Positions 1 through 5,940 of a stretch of DNA of 64,000 nucleotides are shown piece after piece. The stretch covers positions 372,001 to 436,000 of the forward strand of contig NZ_RCCS01000007.1 in NCBI RefSeq assembly GCF_003664185.1, in the 5' to 3' direction. The notes under the pieces are model-generated. The model worked only from the letters and a program-made list of their open reading frames with translations, had not been told where the DNA came from and did no database searches. Source of the DNA: Tenacibaculum discolor. Its GTDB lineage: Bacteria > Bacteroidota > Bacteroidia > Flavobacteriales > Flavobacteriaceae. A program made the translations under genes and the position numbers. Within the stretch, counting starts at the first letter, position 1. Each line of letters starts with the position of its first letter.

Positions 1-342
1 TTGTTTACCAGTATGAAAAGACGCTAGTTTTAAAGCATTTTCATTGGCTTCAGCTCCCGAATTGCATAAAAATAGTTGATAATCTTTACAGCTAGATATG
101 TTTTCTAGTTGTGAAGCTAACTCAACTTGTAACGGATTTTGAATCGCGTTGCTATAAAAGCCTAGTTTGCTTACTTGCTCACTGATGTTTTTTACATAGG
201 TAGGATGTGAGTGCCCGATAGAAATTACGGCATGTCCGCCATATAAATCTAAATATTCTGCGCCTTTATCGTCGTACACATATACATCGTTGGCGGTTAT
301 TGGGGTTATATCAAATAGAGGATATACATTAAATAAACTCAT
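1..342 (-). CDS. argD: Acetylornithine aminotransferase, N-terminal part (runs off window)
   Basis: PLP-dependent class III aminotransferase that converts N-acyl-glutamate semialdehyde to N-acyl-ornithine in arginine synthesis. Only the first 114 codons are in the window; the 3' part lies beyond position 1. The translation starts MSLFNVYPLFDITP and contains YGGHAVISIGHSHP and FLCNSGAEANENALKLA, the segment that binds the PLP phosphate in this family. Its ATG overlaps the proC stop codon by one base (TAATG), so the two are probably translationally coupled. It is the last gene seen of a minus-strand operon GNAT-argG-argC-proC-argD. Bacteroidota may use N-succinyl rather than N-acetyl intermediates; the sequence alone does not decide this. 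Confidence 0.93.
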   Translation of the reverse strand, partial: MSLFNVYPLFDITPITANDVYVYDDKGAEYLDLYGGHAVISIGHSHPTYVKNISEQVSKLGFYSNAIQNPLQVELASQLENISSCKDYQLFLCNSGAEANENALKLASFHTGKQ

Positions 343-1139
343 TAGTTTTCTTTTTTTATGGTGTTAATCTTGTTGAATGAGGCTACCATCCCTTGTATTA
401 AAGCGGCACTTAAGCCTTTGTGTTCCATTTCATTCAAACCTTCAATGGTACAGCCTTTTGGAGTGGTAACTTTATCGATTTCTTCTTCAGGATGATTTCC
501 TGTGGCTATGAGTAGGTTGGCAGCACCTTCACTGGTATGCATAGCGAGTTCTTGTGCTTCTTTTGCATCGAAACCTAACTGAATAGCGGCTTGTGTAGTT
601 GCCCGTATTAAGCGCATCCAAAAAGCAATTCCACTAGCACATATTACGGTGGCTGCTTGCATTTGATCTTCAGGAATAATCATAGAAGTTCCTAGCTGAT
701 TGAAAATAGCTGTAGCTATTTTTAAATCTTCCTTCTTTTGAGTATTACCACTAAGACAAGTCATCGATTTTCCAACGGCAATAGCAGTATTAGGCATGGC
801 TCTGATAATAGTAGTATCTGAACCAATCAGCGTTTCCATTTTTTCAATAGAAAAACCAGCAACTGTAGAAATTACTTTATGATTGTCTGATAACAGAGGA
901 GCAGTTTCTTTTAAAAGAGCTTCTAAATGTGTTGGTTGTACAGCAAAAATTAATACATCAGATGCTGTGATTGCTTCCTTGTTATTAGAACTAATGAAAA
1001 CGTTGGGTACCTCTTTAAGTTCATTGAGTTCTTCAATATTTCTCTTGGTTAAGAAAAGTTGAGAAAACGAATTGTTTTGTATTAATCCTTTAGCGATTGA
1101 TTTTCCTAAGTTACCTGTTCCTATAATTGCTATTTTCAT
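342..1139 (-). CDS. proC: Pyrroline-5-carboxylate reductase
   Basis: Last step of proline synthesis: NAD(P)H-dependent reduction of 1-pyrroline-5-carboxylate to proline, in the cytoplasm. 265 aa, the usual family length. The N-terminus has the Rossmann motif IGTGNLG (residues 6-12); MPNTAIAVG lies near residue 115; the C-terminal helical dimerisation domain carries TPKGCTIEGL, matching the family signature. It sits between argC and argD inside an arginine operon, so proline and arginine synthesis are co-transcribed here. The argC stop is about 86 bp upstream and argD overlaps downstream by one base. Confidence 0.96.
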   Translation of the reverse strand: MKIAIIGTGNLGKSIAKGLIQNNSFSQLFLTKRNIEELNELKEVPNVFISSNNKEAITASDVLIFAVQPTHLEALLKETAPLLSDNHKVISTVAGFSIEKMETLIGSDTTIIRAMPNTAIAVGKSMTCLSGNTQKKEDLKIATAIFNQLGTSMIIPEDQMQAATVICASGIAFWMRLIRATTQAAIQLGFDAKEAQELAMHTSEGAANLLIATGNHPEEEIDKVTTPKGCTIEGLNEMEHKGLSAALIQGMVASFNKINTIKKEN

Positions 1140-1225
1140 TTGAGAAAGTTTAGATTATATATTTTGTATTATTCATTTCTTGTATTAAGACATTCATCTT
1201 GGTTTACCTAATCCCTCTGTGAGGG

Positions 1226-2203
1226 TTAGAAATAAGTTGCCTTTAACTGTAAACCCGTATCTTCTTTAAAACTAAACATTAGGTTCATATTCTGAACTGC
1301 TTGTCCAGAAGCTCCTTTTAATAGGTTGTCAATAATACTTGTTATCAGTAGTTTATCTTCATGTTTGTGTAAGTGAATTAAACACTTATTTGTGTTTACC
1401 ACTTGTTTTAAATGCAGGTCATTATCAGCAACATGCGTAAAAACTGCATTCTTGTAATAGTCAGCATACAGTTGCTGTGCCTCTTTTAAACTCCCTTCAA
1501 AATGTGTGTATAACGTAGCATAGATACCTCTAGAAAAGTCCCCTCTGTTAGGAAGAAATAATACTTCTGAATTAAAACTAGATTGAAGTGTATCTAACGT
1601 CTGATTAATTTCTCCCAAATGCTGATGGGTAAAAGGTTTGTAATAGGAAAAATTATTATCTCTCCACGTAAAATGTGTGGTAGCTGATAATGAAGTTCCC
1701 GCACCCGTTGCACCAGTAACTGCATTGATGTGTACATCACCTTGTAACAAATTAGCATCTGCCAGTGGAAGCAATCCTAATTGAATTGCGGTAGCAAAAC
1801 ACCCCGGATTTGCTATGTAAGAAGCACCTTGTATCGCTGTTTTTTGAAGTTCAGGTAAACCGTATACAAACTCTTTTCTTTGAAAAGAGTTATCAGTTTT
1901 TAATCTGAAATCATTTCCTAAATCAATAATCTTTGTGTGGTCTGAAAAGGTATGAGCTTCTAAAAACTTTTTAGAATTTCCATGTCCTAAGCATAAGAAT
2001 AGTACATCTATGTTCTCATTGATTGTATTTGTAAATGTTAGCTCAGTGCTACCCACTAAATCCTGATGTATGTTCGCTATTTTATTACCAGCATTGGAAG
2101 TGCTATACACAAAATTGATAGTAGCTTTTGGATGTTGTAACAATAGTCTTACTAACTCACCAGCTGTATATCCTGCACCACCTATAATTCCTACTTGTAT
2201 CAT
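1226..2203 (-). CDS. argC: N-acetyl-gamma-glutamyl-phosphate reductase
   Basis: NADPH-dependent reduction of N-acyl-glutamyl phosphate to the semialdehyde, third step of arginine synthesis. 325 aa. The N-terminal nucleotide-binding motif is GGAGYTAGELVR (residues 8-19). ANPGCFATA places the catalytic cysteine at about residue 135. The ATG at 2201-2203 is the only reasonable start. It lies 165 bp downstream of argG; that gap contains a dispersed repeat and no gene. Confidence 0.96.
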   Translation of the reverse strand: MIQVGIIGGAGYTAGELVRLLLQHPKATINFVYSTSNAGNKIANIHQDLVGSTELTFTNTINENIDVLFLCLGHGNSKKFLEAHTFSDHTKIIDLGNDFRLKTDNSFQRKEFVYGLPELQKTAIQGASYIANPGCFATAIQLGLLPLADANLLQGDVHINAVTGATGAGTSLSATTHFTWRDNNFSYYKPFTHQHLGEINQTLDTLQSSFNSEVLFLPNRGDFSRGIYATLYTHFEGSLKEAQQLYADYYKNAVFTHVADNDLHLKQVVNTNKCLIHLHKHEDKLLITSIIDNLLKGASGQAVQNMNLMFSFKEDTGLQLKATYF

Positions 2204-2287
2204 ATTGTTTGTTGTTTTAAATAGTAGAATCAGTTTCCATTTATAAGATCATCACGTCGTTATCACTCCTCATGATGACAGTTTTGT

Positions 2288-2343
2288 CATTGTGAGCCTT
2301 TCGACTGTCGCTCAAGACAGGCTCAAGCGTGGCAATCTGCTCA
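2288..2343. repeat. Degenerate dispersed palindromic repeat (REP-like)
   Basis: In the 165-bp gap between argG and argC. It contains GTCATTGTGAGCC followed by a palindrome whose arms GAGCCT (2294-2299) and AGGCTC (2319-2324) enclose a second pair CTGTC/GACAG, then TGGCAATCTG. The GTCATTG...GCAATCTG pattern is typical of dispersed repeats in flavobacterial genomes, and the same GTCATT...GCAATCT pattern recurs at 12855-12936. On the transcript it could form a hairpin between argG and argC. Copy number cannot be judged from one window. Confidence 0.5.
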
Positions 2344-2368
2344 TTGTTTATCGATAACTGTTTACTGT

Positions 2369-3547
2369 CTATTGATTCACTTGTTGATATATCTTATTTT
2401 GGTTTCCTAAGATTTTAATAAAACCTTTAGCATCTTCAGCGGTCCAACCTTTGTTAAGCTCTCCATAGCTACCAAATTTGGCATTCATTAAATCGTGTGG
2501 AGAAGCAATTCCGTCTAATGTAAAGTGATAAGGTTTTAGTGTAACAAAAACATCACCCGTAACTTTTGATTGACTGCTTTCTAAAAAAGCTTCCATGTCT
2601 CTCATCACAGGGTCTAAATATTGACCTTCATGCAAGTGCATTCCGTAAAAATTAGCCAAATACTCTTTGTGTTGTAATTGCCATTTGGTTAAGGTGTGTT
2701 TCTCTAACAAATGATGCGCTTTGATAGTAATTAACGCAGCAGCAGCTTCAAAGCCAACTCTTCCTTTAATTCCTACAATGGTGTCACCCACATGAATATC
2801 TCTTCCAATCCCGAATTTTGAGGCTATAATATTTAGCTCCTCTATATTTTGTACAGGGGGCTTTTTGTCGTCATTAATAGCAACGAGTTCGCCTTTAACA
2901 AAAGAAAGTTTTACCTGTTCTGGTGTTGTTTTGGTTATTTGTGAAGGGTAGGCATATTCAGGTAATGGTAGTTCAGAAGTTAAAGTTTCCTCACCACCAA
3001 CACTAGTTCCCCACAACCCTTTATTTACAGAGTATTTAGCCTTTTCCCACGAAAGATCGATTCCATTATTCTTTAAATATTCAATTTCTTCCTGTCTTGA
3101 AAGTTGTAAATCTCTAATAGGTGTGATGATTTCAATTTCTGGAGCTATCGTTTGAAAAATCATATCAAATCTTACCTGATCGTTTCCTGCACCTGTACTA
3201 CCATGAGCGATACAGTCAGCACCTATACTTTTGGCATAGTTTACAATTTCAATAGCTTGTACAATTCTTTCAGCACTTACAGAAAGGGGATAGGTATTAT
3301 TTTTTAATACATTTCCAAAGATTAAATACTTTACTACCTTCTTGTAAAAATCATTAACAGCATTAATGTTTTTATAGGTAGCTACTCCCATTGTATAGGC
3401 ATTTTCTTCAATTTTTTTAATTTCTTCGGAAGAAAATCCACCAGTATTCACACTAACAGCATGAACTTCGTATCCTTGTTTTGATAAGCTTACCGCGCAG
3501 TATGAAGTATCTAAACCTCCACTGTATGCAATTACTAATTTTTTCAT
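2369..3547 (-). CDS. argG: Argininosuccinate synthase
   Basis: Joins citrulline and aspartate using ATP to give argininosuccinate. 392 aa. The ATP-pyrophosphatase motif AYSGGLDTS is at residues 7-15, and HGSTGAGNDQVRF further in is characteristic of the family. The start codon overlaps the stop of the upstream GNAT gene by four bases (ATGA), implying translational coupling. Expression is probably set by the long leader at 4156-4470 together with the rest of the operon. Confidence 0.96.
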   Translation of the reverse strand: MKKLVIAYSGGLDTSYCAVSLSKQGYEVHAVSVNTGGFSSEEIKKIEENAYTMGVATYKNINAVNDFYKKVVKYLIFGNVLKNNTYPLSVSAERIVQAIEIVNYAKSIGADCIAHGSTGAGNDQVRFDMIFQTIAPEIEIITPIRDLQLSRQEEIEYLKNNGIDLSWEKAKYSVNKGLWGTSVGGEETLTSELPLPEYAYPSQITKTTPEQVKLSFVKGELVAINDDKKPPVQNIEELNIIASKFGIGRDIHVGDTIVGIKGRVGFEAAAALITIKAHHLLEKHTLTKWQLQHKEYLANFYGMHLHEGQYLDPVMRDMEAFLESSQSKVTGDVFVTLKPYHFTLDGIASPHDLMNAKFGSYGELNKGWTAEDAKGFIKILGNQNKIYQQVNQ

Positions 3548-4155
3548 TTTTTGTCTTTTTTTAGGAAGATGCTCTCCTTAATTCTTTTAAGTCTTTGAAA
3601 GACTTTCTCCTTTACTTTTATGTTTTGAGATTTTTTGTTAGGATCGTATAACATACCAGTACACAAGCACATTTTTTGTTGTGTACGTTGTAAGACATCG
3701 TAGTTTTTGCAGGTTTGACAACCATTCCAAAAAGATTGATCTTCTGTAAGTTCAGAAAAGGTAACAGGCTTATAACCCAATTCGCTATTGAGCTTCATAA
3801 CTGCTAAGCCTGTAGTGATACTAAATATTTTAGCGTTAGGGAATTTTGCTCTGGAATGTTCAAAAACTACTTTTTTTATTTGCTTGGCTAAACCAATACC
3901 TCTGTAATCTGGATGAACAATTAATCCTGAATTAGCTACAAATTTGCCATGACTCCAAGCTTCGATATAGCAAAAGCCAGCAAACTTATCGTCATCTAAA
4001 GCAATAACTGCGTTACCATTTTCTAGTTTTGTAATAATATATTCTGGTTTTCTTTTAGCAATTCCTGTGCCTCTAACCAGAGCAGCTTCGTCAATAGTTT
4101 GACAAATAATTTCAGCATACTTACTATGCGATTGATCAGCAATAACAATTCTCAT
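3544..4155 (-). CDS. GNAT acetyltransferase heading the arginine operon (candidate N-acylglutamate synthase)
   Basis: 203 aa GNAT-fold protein. Residues about 1-150 show the acyl-CoA-binding stretch LIVHPDYRGIGLAKQIKK (V-x-P-x-x-R-G-x-G). The C-terminal 45 residues carry four cysteines (CQTCKNYD, then MCLCTGM) and a basic tail. As first gene of the operon, overlapping argG by four bases, it is well placed to supply the first committed step, N-acylation of glutamate; no classical argA or argJ is visible here. I recall GNAT proteins of this kind being proposed as the N-acylglutamate synthase in Bacteroides, but I cannot check that. The fold is clear, the substrate inferred. Confidence 0.8.
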   Translation of the reverse strand: MRIVIADQSHSKYAEIICQTIDEAALVRGTGIAKRKPEYIITKLENGNAVIALDDDKFAGFCYIEAWSHGKFVANSGLIVHPDYRGIGLAKQIKKVVFEHSRAKFPNAKIFSITTGLAVMKLNSELGYKPVTFSELTEDQSFWNGCQTCKNYDVLQRTQQKMCLCTGMLYDPNKKSQNIKVKEKVFQRLKRIKESIFLKKDKK

Positions 4156-4200
4156 TGAAATTGATTTTAGATAAACATTTTGTTATAAATCGGTGGTTTG

Positions 4201-4262
4201 AAAAGAAGAACCGGACGCACCTAGGTTCCCAAAAGAAGTAGCACCCTTACGGGCGACGTCGG
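4201..4262 (-). promoter_or_regulatory. GC-rich foldable leader element with terminator-like hairpin, upstream of the GNAT-argG operon
   Basis: This is strikingly GC-rich for the region. Read on the minus strand it contains CCC-GUAA-GGG, a hairpin closed by a GNRA tetraloop, and GAACC/GGUUC arms (4224-4228 with 4208-4212) followed by the U-rich run UUCUUUU (4207-4201), resembling a weak intrinsic terminator. The 3' segment 4209-4218 can instead pair with CCGACG at 4257-4262, or, with one bulge, with codons of the leader peptide at 4400-4408. Such mutually exclusive pairings suggest a cis-acting switch, but I cannot assign it to a named RNA family. Confidence 0.45.
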
Positions 4263-4288
4263 ATAAAAATAGGTCGTACAACAACTGC

Positions 4289-4306
4289 GTTATTGAAAAC
4301 AATAAC
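4289..4306. other. Perfect small hairpin in the arg operon leader
   Basis: GTTATTG and CAATAAC arms of seven bases flank a four-base loop. It lies inside the predicted leader of the GNAT-argG operon. No T-run follows on either strand, so it is not a terminator by itself. Confidence 0.35.
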
Positions 4307-4371
4307 AAGAGTTAGTAACGATATAAAAATGTAGATTATAGAAATCAAAAGGATAAAAATAAAATTATACA

Positions 4372-4435
4372 ATACTCAGTTTTGTGCAAGGAAAGACTAG
4401 CGTCGGTTGAAAAACCGCACTAAGAAACTGGGTAT
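4372..4435 (-). promoter_or_regulatory. Long-range stem spanning the end of the arg leader peptide
   Basis: Arms 4372-4382 and 4425-4435 are complementary over 11 positions: one C-A mismatch on the minus strand, fully paired with one G-U on the plus strand. Inside are GUGC/GCAC and a GGU/ACC hairpin. On the minus strand the upstream arm lies within the leader-peptide codons and the downstream arm lies after its stop, followed by a U-rich stretch (4350-4372). Translation of the leader would therefore melt or permit this stem. Which strand is functional is uncertain; the minus strand is favoured by the leader peptide and its promoter box. Confidence 0.4.
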
Positions 4436-4462
4436 ATTGTTGTATATTTTATTTGTTTGCAT
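4397..4462 (-). CDS. Candidate arginine-operon leader peptide (21 aa)
   Basis: A short reading frame starts eight bases after a TAGATTTG box and encodes 21 residues ending VRFFNRR, then TAG. Three arginine codons are CGG, CGA and CGC, the last two immediately before the stop. Its location in front of an arginine biosynthesis operon, the terminal Arg-Arg, and overlap of the NRR codons with a segment able to pair with the downstream GC-rich element are what an attenuator leader should look like. No Shine-Dalgarno is visible; the very short 5' end resembles the Ile/Val leaders on the other strand. Product function: regulatory translation only. Confidence 0.55.
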   Translation of the reverse strand: MQTNKIYNNIPSFLVRFFNRR

Positions 4463-4469
4463 AATGGCG

Positions 4470-4477
4470 CAAATCTA
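4470..4477 (-). promoter_or_regulatory. -7 promoter box (TAGATTTG) for the arg leader and operon
   Basis: Perfect match to the Bacteroidota TAnnTTTG consensus on the minus strand. No clear TTG/TTTG box is seen 17-23 bases upstream. It is supported mainly by its position just before the Arg leader peptide; it would give a leader of about 310 nt before the GNAT start codon. Confidence 0.4.
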
Positions 4478-4616
4478 TAAAATAAATTTTGATTAATGCT
4501 ATATAAAAAATAAAAAGTTTTATAAGTGTAAGTAATACAGAGGGTTAGTGAGTGTTTTTTCTAGAAGGGGAATAAAAAAGTTAAAAAAATATTAGGATAA
4601 CTAAAAAATAATTTCA

Positions 4617-4624
4617 AATATTTG
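4617..4624 (+). promoter_or_regulatory. Possible -7 promoter box (AATATTTG) for the ilv leader
   Basis: One mismatch to TAnnTTTG, ten bases before the first Ile/Val leader peptide ATG. No good -33 box is visible. The spacing to the leader start mirrors that on the opposite strand for the Arg leader. Confidence 0.3.
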
Positions 4625-4633
4625 TGGCAACAG

Positions 4634-4696
4634 ATGAAAAAACAAATTTTAAATATCATTTCTATTATTGTCATTGTGATTATTTCACAAGGATAA
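4634..4696 (+). CDS. ilv leader peptide 1 (20 aa, Ile/Val-rich)
   Basis: Short reading frame beginning MKKQILN and continuing through IISIIVIVII before SQG and TAA. Nine of 20 residues are Ile and two are Val, the end products of the operon that follows. The stop codon abuts AGGAAGC (4696-4702), which is complementary to the 5' arm of the terminator at 4735-4764. This is the arrangement expected for ribosome-mediated transcription attenuation: shortage of charged Ile or Val tRNA stalls the ribosome upstream and leaves that segment free. Too short for ordinary gene finders. Confidence 0.85.
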   Translation: MKKQILNIISIIVIVIISQG

Positions 4697-4744
4697 GGAA
4701 GCGGTATTTAATAGTTTAACATATAAATTATAAGAAGGCTTCCT
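4696..4744 (+). promoter_or_regulatory. Antiterminator pairing of ilv attenuator 1
   Basis: AGGAAGC at 4696-4702, touching the leader 1 stop codon, is the exact reverse complement of GCTTCCT at 4738-4744 in the terminator's left arm. The two structures are mutually exclusive. A ribosome at the leader stop would cover the first segment and favour termination. Confidence 0.7.
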
Positions 4745-4764
4745 AAATTTAGGAAGCCTTTTTT
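4735..4764 (+). terminator. Intrinsic terminator of ilv attenuator 1
   Basis: Perfect inverted repeat with arms AAGGCTTCCTAAA (4735-4747) and TTTAGGAAGCCTT (4748-4760), continuing into a run of T (4759-4764). It lies between leader peptides 1 and 2 and about 290 bp before ilvE. Confidence 0.88.
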
Positions 4765-4776
4765 GTTGCAAAAAGC

Positions 4777-4839
4777 ATGAATCAATTTTTTAACATCGTG
4801 GTAATTATTATTGTCATTATTAGCTCTCCACCGAGTTGA
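4777..4839 (+). CDS. ilv leader peptide 2 (20 aa, Ile/Val-rich)
   Basis: A second short frame beginning MNQFFN and continuing with IVVIIIVII, then SSPPS and TGA. It has six Ile and three Val among nine consecutive residues. It is exactly as long as leader 1 and shares the DNA core ATTATTGTCATT with it, so the two modules are probably duplicates. Its stop codon overlaps GATACAG (4838-4844), complementary to the left arm of the next terminator. Translation probably initiates without a Shine-Dalgarno; AAAAAGC precedes the ATG. Confidence 0.85.
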   Translation: MNQFFNIVVIIIVIISSPPS

Positions 4840-4874
4840 TACAGATGGTTATTACCTATAAAAAAGCCTGTATC
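4838..4874 (+). promoter_or_regulatory. Antiterminator pairing of ilv attenuator 2
   Basis: GATACAG at 4838-4844, overlapping the leader 2 stop codon, is the exact reverse complement of CTGTATC at 4868-4874 within the left arm of terminator 2. This is the same architecture as attenuator 1 but with unrelated sequence, so the pairing rather than the sequence is conserved. Confidence 0.7.
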
Positions 4875-4898
4875 TAACTCAAGATACAGGCTTTTTTT
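4861..4898 (+). terminator. Intrinsic terminator of ilv attenuator 2
   Basis: Arms AAAAAGCCTGTATCT (4861-4875) and AGATACAGGCTTTTT (from 4882) enclose a six-base loop and run into seven T (4892-4898). It lies about 150 bp before the ilvE start codon. Confidence 0.9.
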
Positions 4899-5023
4899 AT
4901 GCTTCTGAATATCATAATGAATAGGTGTTAAATATTTGGTTTTGAGTTTTTTAAGTGTTTTTGTGAGTAAATGAGAATCATTGAAGCCTTAAAATAGAAG
5001 AAAGTAAAGTAAAAAGCGAAAAA

Positions 5024-5031
5024 TAATTTTG
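5024..5031 (+). promoter_or_regulatory. Possible internal -7 box (TAATTTTG) before ilvE
   Basis: Perfect TAnnTTTG match 20 bases before the ilvE ATG and after both attenuators. No TTG box lies at the proper distance upstream. If active it would give attenuator-independent basal transcription. It may be chance in this AT-rich stretch. Confidence 0.25.
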
Positions 5032-5051
5032 AACAGTAAAAACAACTAAAA

Positions 5052-5939
5052 ATGTACTATAACGAGGAAACAGTAATTTTTTTCAACGGAGAGTTTATCA
5101 AAGCAAAAGATGCTAGCGCTAATTTGTATAGCCAGAGTTTACACTACGGAAACGGAGTTTTCGAGGGAATTAGAGCTTACAATACAACCGAGGGAGCTAG
5201 AGTCTTTAAGTCTTATGAGCATTACAAAAGACTAAAGTTTGGCGCAGAAGTAATGAATATTCAATTAGATTATTCAGAAGAAGAACTCACACAAATTACG
5301 TATGAATTATTAGAGCGTAATGGTTTGAAAGATGCATACATCCGTCCGTTAGTCACTACTGGAGCCGATATGAGTTTGTTGACTTCTAAAGAAACAAACC
5401 TAATTATCCAGTGTTGGGAATGGGGAAAATACATGGGCGATAAATTACTACGTGTAAAAACGTCTTCATTCCAACGCCCGAATCCGAAATCATGTTTTGT
5501 AGAGGCTAAAGTAACAGGACACTACACAAATTCAATATTATCAACCAACGAAGCAAAAAATAATGGGTATGATGAAGCACTATTATTAGACATGAACGGT
5601 AATGTAGCAGAGTGCTCAGGAGCCAATGTTTTTATGCAAAAAGATGGAAAGTTATACACTCCACCAAGAGGTCATATCATGGCTGGAATTACACGTGCTA
5701 CGGTTATCGATTTGTGTAAGGAAGAAGGAATACCTGTTGAAGAAAAGCACTTTAAGTTAGAAGAATTAAAACAGGCAGATGCTTGTTTTTTTACAGGAAC
5801 AGCAGCCGAAGTAGTAGGATTACAATCGTTAGACGATTATCAATTTCCACTAGCGTGGGAAAAGTCACACGGACACAAATTAATGAAATTATATAAAGAC
5901 GAAGTATTGGGCTTACGTCAAAAAAGAAAAGCAAGTTAA
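5052..5939 (+). CDS. ilvE: Branched-chain amino acid aminotransferase
   Basis: PLP fold-type IV transaminase catalysing the last step of Ile, Val and Leu synthesis. 295 aa. [13 protein letters not shown] (residues 31-43) and the lysine in [11 protein letters not shown] (about K153, the PLP Schiff base) are visible, as is ECSGANVF downstream. First structural gene of the ilv operon; one base separates its stop from the ilvD start. Probably controlled by the two upstream attenuators. Confidence 0.96.
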   Translation: MYYNEETVIFFNGEFIKAKDASANLYSQSLHYGNGVFEGIRAYNTTEGARVFKSYEHYKRLKFGAEVMNIQLDYSEEELTQITYELLERNGLKDAYIRPLVTTGADMSLLTSKETNLIIQCWEWGKYMGDKLLRVKTSSFQRPNPKSCFVEAKVTGHYTNSILSTNEAKNNGYDEALLLDMNGNVAECSGANVFMQKDGKLYTPPRGHIMAGITRATVIDLCKEEGIPVEEKHFKLEELKQADACFFTGTAAEVVGLQSLDDYQFPLAWEKSHGHKLMKLYKDEVLGLRQKRKAS

Positions 5940-5940
5940 C

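Noticed and set aside
4176-4272. Minus-strand frame containing DVARKGATSFGNLGAS
   Set aside because: No start codon and no homology I recognise; the sequence is better explained as a structured RNA leader.
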